Origin: Desulfonauticus sp.
Lineage (GTDB): Bacteria > Desulfobacterota > Desulfovibrionia > Desulfovibrionales > Desulfonatronovibrionaceae
DNA: 64,000 nucleotides
NCBI GenBank assembly: GCA_030950395.1
Contig: JAUZRP010000014.1
Span: forward strand, 95,826 to 159,825
Direction: 5' to 3'
In this document: positions 1 through 10,140 of the stretch, in pieces
How the letters are laid out: each line of letters begins with the position of its first letter
Position numbering within the stretch: position 1 is the stretch's first letter
Program-made: the position numbers and the translations under genes
Notes under the pieces: generated by a model
Database searches by the model: none
The model's input: only the letters and a program-made list of their open reading frames with translations
Told to the model about the DNA's origin: nothing

Positions 1-737
1 CATTTTTTTTAGACTTTATGCCCTGTTTCTTCAGGGCGGTAATCACATCAAAGATTTTTTAAAAACATTTCAAAAACACCCAAGTATCTTCTTAAAGTTC
101 AACTCAAGTCAAATTAACATCTTAAAAAAATAATTATTTTAATATGATAAAAAAAAATCTTAAACTAAAAATTTAGCTTATATCTAGTCTTAAAACAATC
201 AAGATTAATCATTGGGCTTGTTTTTGATAGCCATTTTTCTTTAAACCAATTTAAATAACTAATAATTTCAATTAATTATTTATTTTTAATTGCCCTAAAA
301 CTCTCCAACACTCGTAAGCAATCGCTTTTCAAACAACCAATATTTGTCTTTTTATAATTTTTTTAAATATTTTCTACAATTATAAGATAATTCTCAAATA
401 AATTTTCAACTATATTAAATAACTAATTAATTTTATTAACTAATTATTTACAATTTCTTCTTAATTTACAGTCACTGGATTAAAATTTTAAAAATTTCAG
501 AAGGTTGTAAAGATTAGGCCAGAAAAATTAAGATTAAAAATTATGTCCCATAATGTAAATTATGTAAACTTTAAAAAATAACTTTAGCTCTGGTTTTCAG
601 AGGCTAAGCAAACACTTGGAATGTGCAGATTTTATACACTCAAAAGCTTTGCTCAAACTACGAGATTTTTTTTGAATGGGATTATAAAAGGAAAGACAAG
701 ATAGGTTGTTTTGCTTACTTATTTTGAGAATACTGGG
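1..737. other. Gene-free AT-rich left edge
   Basis: No convincing reading frame is visible on either strand. The stretch is very AT-rich with long A and T runs. The only structure seen is a short hairpin at 20-37 (GCCCTG, 6-nt loop, CAGGGC), which has no T tract in either direction. Its origin is unknown. The stop codon of bioD marks the right limit. Confidence 0.6.
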
Positions 738-1376
738 CTAACCCAAATATCCACTATTTTTCAAAATATCGTTTACGACTTTATTGGTTAATTGTAAAAA
801 AGATTTTTTTAGATTCTGAGAATAATCTATTTCTGTAAGAACTTTTATTTTTCCATAAAATTCAATAGCTTCTTTATTATCTTTATTTATAGGTCCATTT
901 AAAATAACTCCCAAAATAGATACATTGTTATCTTTTAAAATTTTAAGACTCATTAAAGTATGGTTGATAGTTCCAAGAGTGCTTCTTGCAACTAAAATTA
1001 CAGGTAAAGAGAACTTTTTTATAATGTCTAACATAAAAAATTTTTTGTTTATAGGAACTAACAGCCCCCCTGCTCCTTCTACAACCAAAGGCGAATGAAG
1101 GGGACAAGTGATTTTATCCAATATTATTTTTTTTTGTTCTAATTTAGCCGCTAGATGAGGAGAAACAGGTTCTTTAAATGTATAAACTTCTGGTAAAAAA
1201 TAATTAGAAGGCAGTTTAGTTAAAGTTTGAATATAATTAGAATCCGTTCCTTCTATACTACCAGTTTGAATGGGTTTAAAGTAATAGGCATTGAGAGCTT
1301 TTACTAGTATGGCTGAAACTAAAGTTTTGCCAACTCCTGTGTCTGTTCCTGTAATAAAAACTTTAGCTGGGAACAT
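738..1376 (-). CDS. bioD: Dethiobiotin synthetase BioD
   Basis: ATP-dependent carboxylation and ring closure of 7,8-diaminopelargonate to dethiobiotin, the penultimate step of biotin synthesis, in the cytoplasm. The protein opens with the diagnostic P-loop GTDTGVGKT, followed by KPIQTG and the EGAGG motif of the family; length (about 212 aa) is normal. A longer form from a TTG at 1400 is possible, but the ATG at 1376 puts the P-loop at the usual distance from the N-terminus. Either start lies inside the end of bioA, whose stop is at 1363, so the two genes overlap and are surely co-transcribed and probably translationally coupled. No bioB or bioF is in the window. Confidence 0.93.
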   Translation of the reverse strand: MFPAKVFITGTDTGVGKTLVSAILVKALNAYYFKPIQTGSIEGTDSNYIQTLTKLPSNYFLPEVYTFKEPVSPHLAAKLEQKKIILDKITCPLHSPLVVEGAGGLLVPINKKFFMLDIIKKFSLPVILVARSTLGTINHTLMSLKILKDNNVSILGVILNGPINKDNKEAIEFYGKIKVLTEIDYSQNLKKSFLQLTNKVVNDILKNSGYLG

Positions 1377-2649
1377 AAATTTTTTTTTCCACAACTTCAA
1401 TTATAGCTTGGATTAAACCATCTAATTCTTTAGTTTTTATAATGTAAGGAGGCATAATATAAATAAGGTTTAAAAAAGGTCTTATCCATACTCCCCTATT
1501 AACAAAGTATTTTTGTACTTTAGCAACGTCCACTTTTTTATCCACTTCCACTACTCCTATGGCTCCTAATACTCTTACATCTTTTACTTGAGGCAATTTT
1601 TTTAAAGGATGTAAATAAGATTTTAGATGGTTTTCTATTGTTTGTACTTGTTTTTGCCAATTAGATTGTAACAATAATTGGCAACTGGCTAAAGCTACGC
1701 TACAAGCAAGGGGGTTACCCATAAAAGTTGGTCCATGCATAAACACAAAAGGTGGAGCACTACAAATAGTATTAGCTATTTCTTGAGTACATAGAGTTGC
1801 TGCCAAAGACATATATCCACCAGTCAAAGCTTTGCCCAAACATAAAATATCGGGCTGTATCTCTGCATGTTCTAAAGCAAATAATTTTCCAGTACGACCA
1901 AATCCAGTAGCAATTTCATCTAAAATTAATAAAATATTTTCTTGCTTACATAAGCTAGCCACATTTTTTAAAAATTCTGGAGAATAAATACGCATCCCCC
2001 CTGCTCCCTGGACTATAGGTTCTAAAATAACTGCGGCAATTTGATCTTTGTGAGCAAGCAATATTTGTTTAAAATTTTCAAAATCCTGCCTGACAAATTT
2101 ATTAAAACCATTACTGGGAGCTGGAGCAAAAATATTTTGAGCTAAAAATCTTTTAAATAAATTATGCATTCCTGTTTCAGGATCACAAACCGACATAGCA
2201 CCCCATGTATCACCATGATATCCTCTAGTAATAGTAAGAAACTTAACCTTTGGCTGATTTCTAGCTTGCCAATACTGTAAAGCCATTTTTAAAGCCACTT
2301 CTACACTCACTGAGCCAGAATCAACTAAAAAAACCATTTGTAAATTCTCAGGAACGATTTCCAGTAATAATTTACAAAGTTTTATAGCTGGCTCGTGAGT
2401 AAGACCGCCAAACATTACATGGGACATATCGTCTAATTGAGCTTTTAAGGCTTGATTTAGGACAGGATGATTATAGCCATGTATAGCACACCACCACGAA
2501 GACATTCCGTCTATTAATTTTCGACCATCTGCCAATTCAATATAAACCCCAGAGGCTTTTTTTACTGGGTAGACAGGTAAGGGGTTAATAGCAGAAGTAT
2601 AAGGATGCCAAATGTGTTTTTGATCAAACTCTAAGTCAATATTGCTCAT
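1363..2649 (-). CDS. bioA: Adenosylmethionine-8-amino-7-oxononanoate aminotransferase BioA
   Basis: PLP-dependent class III aminotransferase that makes 7,8-diaminopelargonate from KAPA, using SAM as amino donor in the classical enzyme. Seen: WHPYTS near the N-terminus, the GYHGDTWGAMSV block, LDEIATGFGRTG, and the PLP lysine in LGKALTGGY. All are typical of BioA rather than other class III aminotransferases. Open frame extends to a TTG at 2691, but HIWHPYTS alignment favours a start at ATG 2649 (GGGA about 6 nt upstream) or the in-frame ATG at 2655; a TTG at 2661 with a GGAG is a further option. First gene of a bioA-bioD pair. No BirA-type operator could be recognised upstream. Confidence 0.93.
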   Translation of the reverse strand: MSNIDLEFDQKHIWHPYTSAINPLPVYPVKKASGVYIELADGRKLIDGMSSWWCAIHGYNHPVLNQALKAQLDDMSHVMFGGLTHEPAIKLCKLLLEIVPENLQMVFLVDSGSVSVEVALKMALQYWQARNQPKVKFLTITRGYHGDTWGAMSVCDPETGMHNLFKRFLAQNIFAPAPSNGFNKFVRQDFENFKQILLAHKDQIAAVILEPIVQGAGGMRIYSPEFLKNVASLCKQENILLILDEIATGFGRTGKLFALEHAEIQPDILCLGKALTGGYMSLAATLCTQEIANTICSAPPFVFMHGPTFMGNPLACSVALASCQLLLQSNWQKQVQTIENHLKSYLHPLKKLPQVKDVRVLGAIGVVEVDKKVDVAKVQKYFVNRGVWIRPFLNLIYIMPPYIIKTKELDGLIQAIIEVVEKKIYVPS

Positions 2650-2691
2650 AACCATTCCCAAATTGTCTTTTCTCCATCGCTCATGATCCAA

Positions 2692-3050
2692 AAATTTACC
2701 TTTATTCTCTTAACCTGTCCAGTACTCAGGGGTAAAGAAATGGCTAATAGACTAGGAGTCCCTTCGACCACAATATCAAAGTATAAGCGAGAGGAATGGT
2801 ATTAACCTAAATTGTTTATTAAAACAAAAAAGGGGATAGCTGCCTTGAAGTGATAAAAAAAAATACAACCTAGACAACCAGGAAGCCTCTTTAATCTTAG
2901 AGGAACTTCTGAACTCACCAGCTACAAAAGAGTTTATACTAAAACTCCTGAAGGCTAAACTAGGCTTTTCCTTTTTTTACCTTCTTATGCAAGTAAGCTA
3001 TACACCCTACATATTAACAAAGTCTTACAAACATAATTTAAAGAGAGGTT
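2692..3050. other. Intergenic region with decayed sequence
   Basis: About 360 bp with no intact gene. On the minus strand, around 2700-2800, a short open stretch reads like an eroded coding remnant (it contains PLSTGQV) but has no start. An 18-bp segment at 2713-2730 recurs with one mismatch, inverted, at 13413-13430. The rest is featureless AT-rich DNA. Confidence 0.5.
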
Positions 3051-3362
3051 TTATTCATATGTATTTTTAATTTGTTTCTTTAACAACTTCAATTCTTTTT
3101 CTACCCTCCTTAGACGTATATCCAAACTAACCAATTTACTTTCTTCATTAGAATAATTTGATATTTTTTTATTTCTACCTAAACTAAATCCTATTAAATA
3201 TCCAGCTATAAATAATAAAATAAAAAATAACCAATTTTCAATATTTGGAAACATTAAAGAAGGTGGCAATATTTTGCAAGCAGGACCAGGTGAACATCCA
3301 TAAAATATATTAGATAACATCACAATAAATATTATCGATTTAATTTTTTTTAAATATTTCAT
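3051..3362 (-). CDS. Small putative lipoprotein with one membrane helix and a coiled-coil tail
   Basis: Not recognised as a named family. The 103-aa product has a basic N-terminus, a hydrophobic core (residues 8-20) and a GC pair at about residues 22-23 that could be a lipoprotein cleavage site, although the lipobox is imperfect. A second hydrophobic segment lies at about 43-62. The last 30 residues are charged with heptad-like leucines (LDIRLRRVEKELKLLKK), so a short coiled coil is likely. The start is well supported by an AGGAGG 8 nt upstream of the ATG at 3362. It follows the response regulator gene in the same direction with about a 100-bp gap. Function unknown. Confidence 0.6.
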   Translation of the reverse strand: MKYLKKIKSIIFIVMLSNIFYGCSPGPACKILPPSLMFPNIENWLFFILLFIAGYLIGFSLGRNKKISNYSNEESKLVSLDIRLRRVEKELKLLKKQIKNTYE

Positions 3363-3463
3363 CTAACTTCCTCCTTATTTTTACTTCAAATTATAAAAAA
3401 TTTAAATAAGTTAAAAAACAAATTTCTCTTTTTCGTATTGTCAATTTAAAACAATTGCTAAAT

Positions 3464-4846
3464 TTAGTTCTTTAGTTTATTATCAAGACCAGCAATTTTT
3501 AGAAGACGGTAAAAATATTGTCTTTTTATCCCACACAAGTTAGCGGCTTTAGAAATATTTCCTTGGGTTTGAGATAAGATATGTTTTAAATAATTATAAT
3601 AAAACTCTTGCAAAATTTTTTTTCTAGCCTGTTTAAAGGGAAGAGACAAAATTTCTTCCAAGGAAGTCTGTTCTTTTAAGTTATTTAAGGGTTCAATATG
3701 TTCTAATTTAATGTATTTATCCTGACACAAAATTACTGCTCTTTCAACCACATTTTCCAATTCACGAACATTTCCAGGCCAATCTTGAGTTAATAGATAA
3801 TTTAAAGCTTCTTTAGAAAATCCATGAATTTGTTTGTTATTAATAGCATTATATTTTTCAAGAAAATGATGAGCTAAAATAGGTATAGCATCTTTTCTTT
3901 CTCTTAAAGGTGGAAGGTGTAAATGAATCACGTTTAATCTATAATAAAGATCTTTTCTAAACTTACCTTGTTTTACCATATCCTCTAAATTTTTATTAGT
4001 AGCAGCAACAATTCGTACATTTATCTTTTTTGATTTAGTTCCACCAACTGGTCTAAATTCTCCTTCTTGTAAAAATCGTAATAATTTAGTTTGCATTAAT
4101 TCACTTAAATCACCTACTTCATCTAAAAATAAAGTTCCTCCCTCTGCTTCTTCTATTAACCCTTTTTTATTGGTTAAAGCTCCAGAAAAAGATCCTTTCA
4201 CGTGTCCAAATAATTCACTTTCTATTAAGTTTTCTGGAACAGCACTACAATTTAATGCTACGAAATTTCCTTTACGTAAACTATGTTTATGAATTGATCG
4301 TGCTATTAATTCTTTTCCAGTACCTGTTTCTCCTGTAATTACTATACTAGCTTCACTTTTTGCCACTTGCAAGATAGTTTTATAGATGGATTGCATAGTA
4401 GGACTTTGCCCAATAATGAAATCTGTTTCCTTTTCTTTTTTTAGCTCTTCTTTTAATATTCTATTTTCTTTTTTTAATTTTTGAATATCCATCGCTCTAT
4501 GGATGGTTAACAACAGTTCTTCCTGTTGAAATGGTTTAAGCACAAAATCAAAAGCTCCCATTTTCATAGCTTCAACAGAAGATTCCACTGTACCATAGGC
4601 AGTTATAATGATTATTCCAATTTCTGGATCTTTATTTTTTATTTGTTTCAATAGCTCTAAACCATTTATCCCAGGCATCCTCAAATCTAACAAGATTAAA
4701 TCTATATATTCATTTTCTATAAATTTCATTACCTTTTCTGGTTGGGATATAATTTCAATTTCATATCTAGTTTTAGTTTCAATGATTCTCTTTAATAAAT
4801 TTAACATATCTATCTCATCATCTACAGCTAAGATTTTACCTGACAT
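3464..4846 (-). CDS. Sigma-54-dependent response regulator, NtrC/ZraR type
   Basis: Cytoplasmic transcription activator: receiver domain at about residues 1-120 with acidic pair D9/D10, phospho-acceptor D54 in LLDLRMP and K104; AAA+ domain at about 143-375 with Walker A GETGTGKE (172-179), Walker B TLFLDEVGDL, and FRKDLYYRLNV near the arginine fingers; Fis-type helix-turn-helix at about 428-452. The sigma-54 contact loop reads GSFSGA (218-223) instead of GAFTGA. Length 460 aa is standard. It overlaps the 3' end of the upstream sensor kinase by 19 bp, so the pair forms a two-component system. Its targets cannot be read from the sequence; sigma-54-like promoters occur ahead of sat and flgF in this window. 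Confidence 0.93.
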   Translation of the reverse strand: MSGKILAVDDEIDMLNLLKRIIETKTRYEIEIISQPEKVMKFIENEYIDLILLDLRMPGINGLELLKQIKNKDPEIGIIIITAYGTVESSVEAMKMGAFDFVLKPFQQEELLLTIHRAMDIQKLKKENRILKEELKKEKETDFIIGQSPTMQSIYKTILQVAKSEASIVITGETGTGKELIARSIHKHSLRKGNFVALNCSAVPENLIESELFGHVKGSFSGALTNKKGLIEEAEGGTLFLDEVGDLSELMQTKLLRFLQEGEFRPVGGTKSKKINVRIVAATNKNLEDMVKQGKFRKDLYYRLNVIHLHLPPLRERKDAIPILAHHFLEKYNAINNKQIHGFSKEALNYLLTQDWPGNVRELENVVERAVILCQDKYIKLEHIEPLNNLKEQTSLEEILSLPFKQARKKILQEFYYNYLKHILSQTQGNISKAANLCGIKRQYFYRLLKIAGLDNKLKN

Positions 4847-6873
4847 GACCCCTCCTCTTTCTTAAATGGCAACTCAATTTTAAAAATTGTTCCTTTATTT
4901 TCTTCACTTTTACAATAAATATAACCATTATGGTTATTAATTATACTGTAAGTAATAGACAATCCTAAACCTGTACCTTTACCTTCTGGTTTAGTTGTAA
5001 AAAATGGATCAAAAATTTTTTCTAAATGTTTCTTTTTAATTCCACACCCTGTATCCTGGATTTGAATTTCTACCCATTTGCCACTATTTATTTTTGTAGT
5101 AATAGTAAGTTTTCCACCTCCTGGCATAGCATCCATAGCATTAATAATTAAATTTAAAAATACCTGTTGAAGTTGTCTTCTATTGCCAAAAATTAAAGGG
5201 ATATCATCTGTAAAATTACATTTAAATATGATATTATGCATTTTTAATGTCCGTTTTATTACGTTTATTACTTCTTTTATGATCTGATTAATATTTATTG
5301 TTTCAGTAAGTTCTCCAACAGGTCTAGCAAAATTAAGTAAATTTTGCACTATAGATTTACAATGCAAGGCATGTTTTAATATTAATTTGACATCATTATA
5401 TATCTGAGTTTCACTTGAAACGTTTTCTAAAATCAACTCACTAAACCCAACTATAATTCCTAAAGGATTATTTATTTCGTGAGCGACCCCTGCTACTAAT
5501 ACTCCTAAAGAGGCCATTTTTTCTGCATTACTAAGATATTTTTGCATATTTTTTTCTTTTGTCACATCACGAGCAATACAAATTACCTCTTTAAGTTTAT
5601 TATCTAAATATAAAGGCATCAATTTTGTGTTTAGACAAATGGATTTATCATTTAATTTTATAAAATGTTCTTTTAATATACTCTGTCCAGTAGATTGTAT
5701 TTCCTTTAAATATTGCAGAAAATTATCCTTTTCCCATTGCATAATTAAATAAAATTTATTATTATAAATTTGAGAAAAATCTTTTTTAAAGAAAATCAAA
5801 GTTGCTTTATTACAAGAAGTTATATTACCGTTTAAATCTATAGTTAATATTAAATCATCTGCACTTTCTATCAGTAACCTATACTTTTCTTCAGATTTTT
5901 TTAAAGCTTTAGTTTTTCTTTCTACTTCTTGTTTTAAGGTTTGATTAAAACGTCTCTCCAGAGAAAGACCCAATATTCCCACTCCAATAAGGACAAGTAC
6001 AAGGCTTCCTTGGATAATAAGTTGTTTTAAATAAAGACGTTGAATTACTGCACTCACTTCTTTTACTGGAGCACATACGGCTATTGACCAAAAATGAGAA
6101 CTATATGGAATATGAATTGGTGTGTAAGCAACAAATTTTTTTATATATCCTTTCAAATTTTTATGCCATAAAGACGTATACTCTCCAGTCCCTTCTTTAC
6201 CCCGTAACATATCTTTACGTTGAATTTCATTTATTTCTGTAAAATAAAAATAAGGTGCTTTTTTTTGTCTTGCTTTAAATATATTTTGACCAATAAAATC
6301 TTTAAAAGGATGATATATAAAATATCCATTTTCATCTATTACCCATGCATAACCTGTTTTTCCAGAACGTATTTTATTAACATGTTTTTTTACTAGTATG
6401 TAAGGATTTACAAAAATAACTATATAACAATCTTCTAATGATTCTAAAATATAAACACCTGATTTATTAATAATTGTCTTAATATCTGAATTATTTAAGT
6501 TAAAAGAGAAAATATTAAAATTTTGTTTACTACCTATTTTATAGGTAACTTTTTTATTTTTTACAATAAACAATCCTCTTACCCCAAATTTATATATTCT
6601 ATAGTAAATAGATTGCAACAATTTTTTATTTAATTGAGAAGAAAAATCTTTTAAAATAAATAATTCTTCTATTATAGCTTTAAAACTATTTTCAATTTCA
6701 CCTGCAGCTTGACGAGCCAAAATAAGTTGTTGATTATTAAATTGTTGAGCAACAATAGCCTTTAATTCCCTGACAGAATAAATACCTAAATTAAGAGCAC
6801 AAAAAAGTAATAAAATGATGCAAACACCTATTGCTAGAAAAAAAGAAGAAATTCTTTTATTTTTTTGTTCCAT
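4828..6873 (-). CDS. Membrane sensor histidine kinase with periplasmic Cache-like and PAS domains
   Basis: Partner kinase of the sigma-54 regulator. Order: transmembrane helix at about 10-32; periplasmic region 33-280 with a Cache-type signature ([16 protein letters not shown] and FIGQNIF); second helix about 287-305; coiled linker; PAS domain about 325-440; HisKA with phospho-acceptor H465 in AHEINNPLG; HATPase with [23 protein letters not shown] and GTGLGL boxes. 681 aa. The stop lies 19 bp inside the regulator gene. The periplasmic domain suggests a small extracytoplasmic ligand; the ligand is unknown. Confidence 0.92.
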   Translation of the reverse strand: MEQKNKRISSFFLAIGVCIILLLFCALNLGIYSVRELKAIVAQQFNNQQLILARQAAGEIENSFKAIIEELFILKDFSSQLNKKLLQSIYYRIYKFGVRGLFIVKNKKVTYKIGSKQNFNIFSFNLNNSDIKTIINKSGVYILESLEDCYIVIFVNPYILVKKHVNKIRSGKTGYAWVIDENGYFIYHPFKDFIGQNIFKARQKKAPYFYFTEINEIQRKDMLRGKEGTGEYTSLWHKNLKGYIKKFVAYTPIHIPYSSHFWSIAVCAPVKEVSAVIQRLYLKQLIIQGSLVLVLIGVGILGLSLERRFNQTLKQEVERKTKALKKSEEKYRLLIESADDLILTIDLNGNITSCNKATLIFFKKDFSQIYNNKFYLIMQWEKDNFLQYLKEIQSTGQSILKEHFIKLNDKSICLNTKLMPLYLDNKLKEVICIARDVTKEKNMQKYLSNAEKMASLGVLVAGVAHEINNPLGIIVGFSELILENVSSETQIYNDVKLILKHALHCKSIVQNLLNFARPVGELTETININQIIKEVINVIKRTLKMHNIIFKCNFTDDIPLIFGNRRQLQQVFLNLIINAMDAMPGGGKLTITTKINSGKWVEIQIQDTGCGIKKKHLEKIFDPFFTTKPEGKGTGLGLSITYSIINNHNGYIYCKSEENKGTIFKIELPFKKEEGSCQVKS

Positions 6874-6988
6874 AAATTAGCAACATGTAACAAAAATTTT
6901 TAAAAAGTTAGTAACTAAACAAATAGTTATTTCAAAAATATAACTATAAAAAATCTTTTTGAATAGCTAGATCAAAGTTAATCAAGAA

Positions 6989-7036
6989 ATTTTTTCAAAA
7001 ATTCAAACTAGTTAAAAATTGAAAATTCAATTAAAA
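6989..7036 (+). repeat. Fragment of the MITE-like repeat (central part)
   Basis: The run from TTTTTTCAAAAATTC to AATTCAATTAAAAA matches the centre of the 140-bp repeat consensus (TTTTTCAATAATTTAAACTA, then GTTACAATTTGACAATTTAA). It stops exactly where copy A begins, which looks like one copy inserted into or fused with an older one. Confidence 0.55.
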
Positions 7037-7171
7037 AGTCCAACTGCAAAAATTATGTTAAGCAGTTATATACACGTTTAATAAGAAAACTTTTCAATAA
7101 TTTAAGCTAGTTACAATTTGACAATTTAACCAAAAACGCAAATTTTAGACTTTTGCAGTTATGTCTTAAAA
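7034..7171 (+). mobile_element. MITE-like intergenic repeat, copy A
   Basis: Left end contains TCCAACTGCAAAAATTAT, right end GACTTTTGCAGTTATGTC followed by TTAAAA. The two ends are imperfect inverted repeats around AACTGCAAAA. Between them is the conserved AATTTAAGCTAGTTACAATT core. Lies between two minus-strand genes, 94 bp from the chemoreceptor stop. No reading frame inside. Confidence 0.7.
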
Positions 7172-7264
7172 ATACAAATTTTTAGTTATATTCTTTTTTA
7201 TACGTCCCTGTAGAAAAAATTTACAGTGACATTTTTAAGCCTAAAATTGTCTATAATAGTACTA

Positions 7265-9388
7265 TCAAATTTTAAATTTAGTAATAAGTTCCTTTAATTT
7301 TTCAGATAATGCGGATAAATTATTCGCATTTTGACGCAAAATATTTCCATTTTTATTTAATTGTTCAGAAATATTATGAACAACAGCTATTTCTTTTTCA
7401 ACTTCTTTTACGTTAATGGCAATTTCTGCCAATGTTTCATTGCCTTCTCCTATAGCCTGAGATACTTGATTTACGTTTTGGGCAATATCACGCGTAGTAA
7501 TTGATTGTTCTTCTATAGCTGTAACAATGGTATTTATTATTTCATTCATTTCATTAATTATTTTTGTAACTTCTTCAATTTCTACTATGGATACATTTGT
7601 AACTTGTTGAATTCCCTCTATCTTTTGCTTTATATCCTCGGTTGCTTTTGCTGTTTGCTGAGCCAACTCTTTTATCTCATTGGCAACTACAGCAAAACCT
7701 TTTCCTGCTTCTCCTGCCCTAGCTGCTTCTATAGTTGCATTTAAAGCTAATAAATTAGTTTGAGAGGATATACTAGCAATAGTATCCGTTACAGAGGTAA
7801 TTTCTTGGGCGGCTTTATTTAATTCATTCACCCTAGAAGAAACTATTTGAGATTTCTCTACTCCGATAGAGGTAATCTCCTTAGCTTTAGTTGTATTAGA
7901 TGCTATTTCATTGATAGTAACACTCATTTCTTCTGCAGCAGAAGCTATAGTATTGGCGTTAATCGTTAATTCTTTCATGGATGCGGAAACAGAAGATATG
8001 TTATCAACACTTTCCTTTATTAATTTATTGGCAGTGTCAGAGATTTGAGTCATATTAGTTGCTGTTTTTGCCACATCATCAGAAATTTCATTTAGTTCTA
8101 AAGAAGAATTATACACATTTTCTGTGCTTTTTTGAATATTTTGAAGCATAGTTTGGTTATTTTGAATCATTTTTTTAAATGATTCCACTACCCTACCTAT
8201 CACATCATTTGCCAAATACATAAAATCAACAGGCCTATAATCTCCTTCAGCAACTCTTTCGCTTATCTCAGCAATCTTTTCTAAAGGACCAGATATTATT
8301 TTTATGATAAAAAAAACTAAAACAATTCCCAAACATATAATTCCCAAACCAAGTCCAAGATTATTAATAATTAATGTTTGAATAAAATGTCCTGCTAGCT
8401 CATTTTCGGTTAAACTAACACAAATATACCAGTCCCATGGCTTAAAATAACGGACGTAAGTAAATATCAAGTCACCGTTACGTTTGTAAGTTACAATTTG
8501 TTTATCTGCAACATTTTTAAATTTATCTGATATCACAGTTAATATGCTTTTACCTATAAAATTGGGATTGGTATGTTTAATTATTGTTTTTTTATTTGCA
8601 TCATAAATAAAAATAGCTCCTTTTCCTCCCAATTTAGTTCTTTCTATAAAATGTGTAAAGTTAGGGCTAAAGATTTTTACACTTGCCTGAATTACAGCGA
8701 TTATTTTATTTTGTCTATTTTTAATTGGATGATATACACTTATATACCAATTTTTCCATGTTTTACCGATATGTTCTTTACAACTAAAATTTTTTCCTTC
8801 CATTATCTTCTTATAAATAGGATTATTACAATCAATATAACTCCCAATATCTTTTGAACCATCAGGATTAGTAAAAGTAGTATTAATTTTAATTAATTTA
8901 TCTTTAAATACTTGATAAATAGATATTTGTGAAGTAGTAGATACTTTTTTTAATTTAGTTCCTACTTTTTTATAGATAAATATTTTAGAATGAATAGTTT
9001 TTATAACATCATTTAATATTTTTGAATTATTATAAACAATTTCTTCTCCTAAAAGTAGAACAGGGATGTTAACTGTTTCTAAACTATTTTTTAGAGTAAG
9101 ATTGATGTTACGTGTAAAATCAAGATGCCACCCCCCAACTTCACTTATTTTTTGTTCAAAAGTTGCTAAAGTATATCTTGCTCTAAAGTGAGCTGCTTTA
9201 TTTTTCATTTTAAAAACGTGATATAGACCATCTAAAGAAGATATTACACTATTTTTCCCCATTTTTGTTAAATAAAATTTAGCTTGATAGATAGAAAATA
9301 AACTTAAAGATATAATACCAGCTATTAAAATAAGAATTATACCTGTATATAATTTAGTGGTAACTTTAACTCTTTTCACATTTAACAT
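7265..9388 (-). CDS. Methyl-accepting chemotaxis protein with Cache sensor domain
   Basis: Transmembrane chemoreceptor. TM1 at about 13-33; a long periplasmic sensor (34-338) with Cache features ([17 protein letters not shown], then [12 protein letters not shown]); TM2 about 339-364; HAMP about 362-414; cytoplasmic signalling domain with the invariant hairpin tip around [18 protein letters not shown] and [15 protein letters not shown]. It ends without the NWETF-type CheR tether. Two cysteines in the sensor (about 187 and 203) could pair. It stands alone, 390 bp from the two-component pair and about 250 bp from the sat cluster. Ligand unknown. Confidence 0.94.
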   Translation of the reverse strand: MLNVKRVKVTTKLYTGIILILIAGIISLSLFSIYQAKFYLTKMGKNSVISSLDGLYHVFKMKNKAAHFRARYTLATFEQKISEVGGWHLDFTRNINLTLKNSLETVNIPVLLLGEEIVYNNSKILNDVIKTIHSKIFIYKKVGTKLKKVSTTSQISIYQVFKDKLIKINTTFTNPDGSKDIGSYIDCNNPIYKKIMEGKNFSCKEHIGKTWKNWYISVYHPIKNRQNKIIAVIQASVKIFSPNFTHFIERTKLGGKGAIFIYDANKKTIIKHTNPNFIGKSILTVISDKFKNVADKQIVTYKRNGDLIFTYVRYFKPWDWYICVSLTENELAGHFIQTLIINNLGLGLGIICLGIVLVFFIIKIISGPLEKIAEISERVAEGDYRPVDFMYLANDVIGRVVESFKKMIQNNQTMLQNIQKSTENVYNSSLELNEISDDVAKTATNMTQISDTANKLIKESVDNISSVSASMKELTINANTIASAAEEMSVTINEIASNTTKAKEITSIGVEKSQIVSSRVNELNKAAQEITSVTDTIASISSQTNLLALNATIEAARAGEAGKGFAVVANEIKELAQQTAKATEDIKQKIEGIQQVTNVSIVEIEEVTKIINEMNEIINTIVTAIEEQSITTRDIAQNVNQVSQAIGEGNETLAEIAINVKEVEKEIAVVHNISEQLNKNGNILRQNANNLSALSEKLKELITKFKI

Positions 9389-9559
9389 TTTGTTCTACCT
9401 CGTTTAATATCATTGTTAAAATTATATTTTTCTAATTTTAATCGTTTCAATTTAATGTTAGTTTTTTTATTCTAATTTTCAATTTATAGAAATCATAGAA
9501 ATAATTATTGACAATTATTAATTAAAATTATTAGCGAGTTATTAGCATTTTATATATTT

Positions 9560-9612
9560 TTATAAAAAAACAGACATACCTACAATTTTTTTATTTGTAA
9601 GTATGTCTGTTC
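9560..9612 (-). terminator. Rho-independent terminator of the sat cluster
   Basis: Read on the minus strand: stem ACAGACATAC (with one mismatch, continuing TTACAA/TTGTA) around an A/T loop, then a run of seven T. It lies 25 bp beyond the stop of the last gene of the cluster (stop at 9637). Confidence 0.8.
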
Positions 9613-9636
9613 TCTTTAACTTACTCTTTAACTTAT

Positions 9637-10086
9637 TTAATGACGTAAACGAATAACTCCCATTGCACATAGAGTTAATATAATTGCCATTACTAAGATA
9701 AATATTAAATAAAGATAATACATTTTCCTTGATTTTTCTTCAGGAGAAACGAGCATACCTACAAAAGCTCCCCATGTTCCAATTACTGCTGCCCAGCAAC
9801 TAATTGCTACTCCTGCTAAAGCTAAACCATCACTATAAGACAATTTATTGAGAAACCAGTAACCATATTGACTTTTGTCTCCTGTAGTGGCCTTCCAAAT
9901 TTGGTCTACAGTATCACCTCTTAAGAGATGAGTAAGAAAAATTTGAGGATCCATGACGTGATGAGAACCAAATATATACCACATAATTCCTATTGTGGCG
10001 ATAGTACACCCTATAATGGCAATCCAAAAGGCAAATTCTCCATATATAATCCCAGAAATAGGTGGTTTTGGTCTTTCCTGTTTCAT
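9637..10086 (-). CDS. Three-helix membrane protein accompanying a TauE/SafE permease
   Basis: 149 aa with three hydrophobic segments at about 15-38, 86-110 and 122-143; the loop between the first two carries HHVMDPQIFLTH. The size and helix number resemble small membrane proteins (such as DUF1634-type) found beside TSUP permeases, but I cannot confirm the family. Start has a strong AGGAGG at a 6-nt spacing. It lies 54 bp after the permease gene and just before a strong terminator, so it is the last gene of the sat-permease unit. A role in anion uptake or permease assembly is an inference from position only. Confidence 0.75.
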   Translation of the reverse strand: MKQERPKPPISGIIYGEFAFWIAIIGCTIATIGIMWYIFGSHHVMDPQIFLTHLLRGDTVDQIWKATTGDKSQYGYWFLNKLSYSDGLALAGVAISCWAAVIGTWGAFVGMLVSPEEKSRKMYYLYLIFILVMAIILTLCAMGVIRLRH

Positions 10087-10140
10087 AATTTCCTCCTACG
10101 AATAATTTAGTTATTTATAAAAATTATATTACATTAGAGT

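Larger units (their letters stand above)
6874..7264. other. Intergenic region holding a MITE-like copy and a fragment
   Basis: About 390 bp between the kinase start and the chemoreceptor stop. It holds repeat copy A (7034-7171) and, directly left of it, a fragment of the same repeat (6989-7036). A short imperfect hairpin lies at 7203-7229 (GTCCCTGTA pairing with TACAGTGAC), downstream of the chemoreceptor gene. It lacks a T tract on the minus strand, so it is at best a weak terminator. Confidence 0.6.

Noticed and set aside
7203..7229. Terminator for the chemoreceptor gene
   Set aside because: The stem has a mismatch and no T tract on the transcribed strand; kept only as a note in the intergenic entry.
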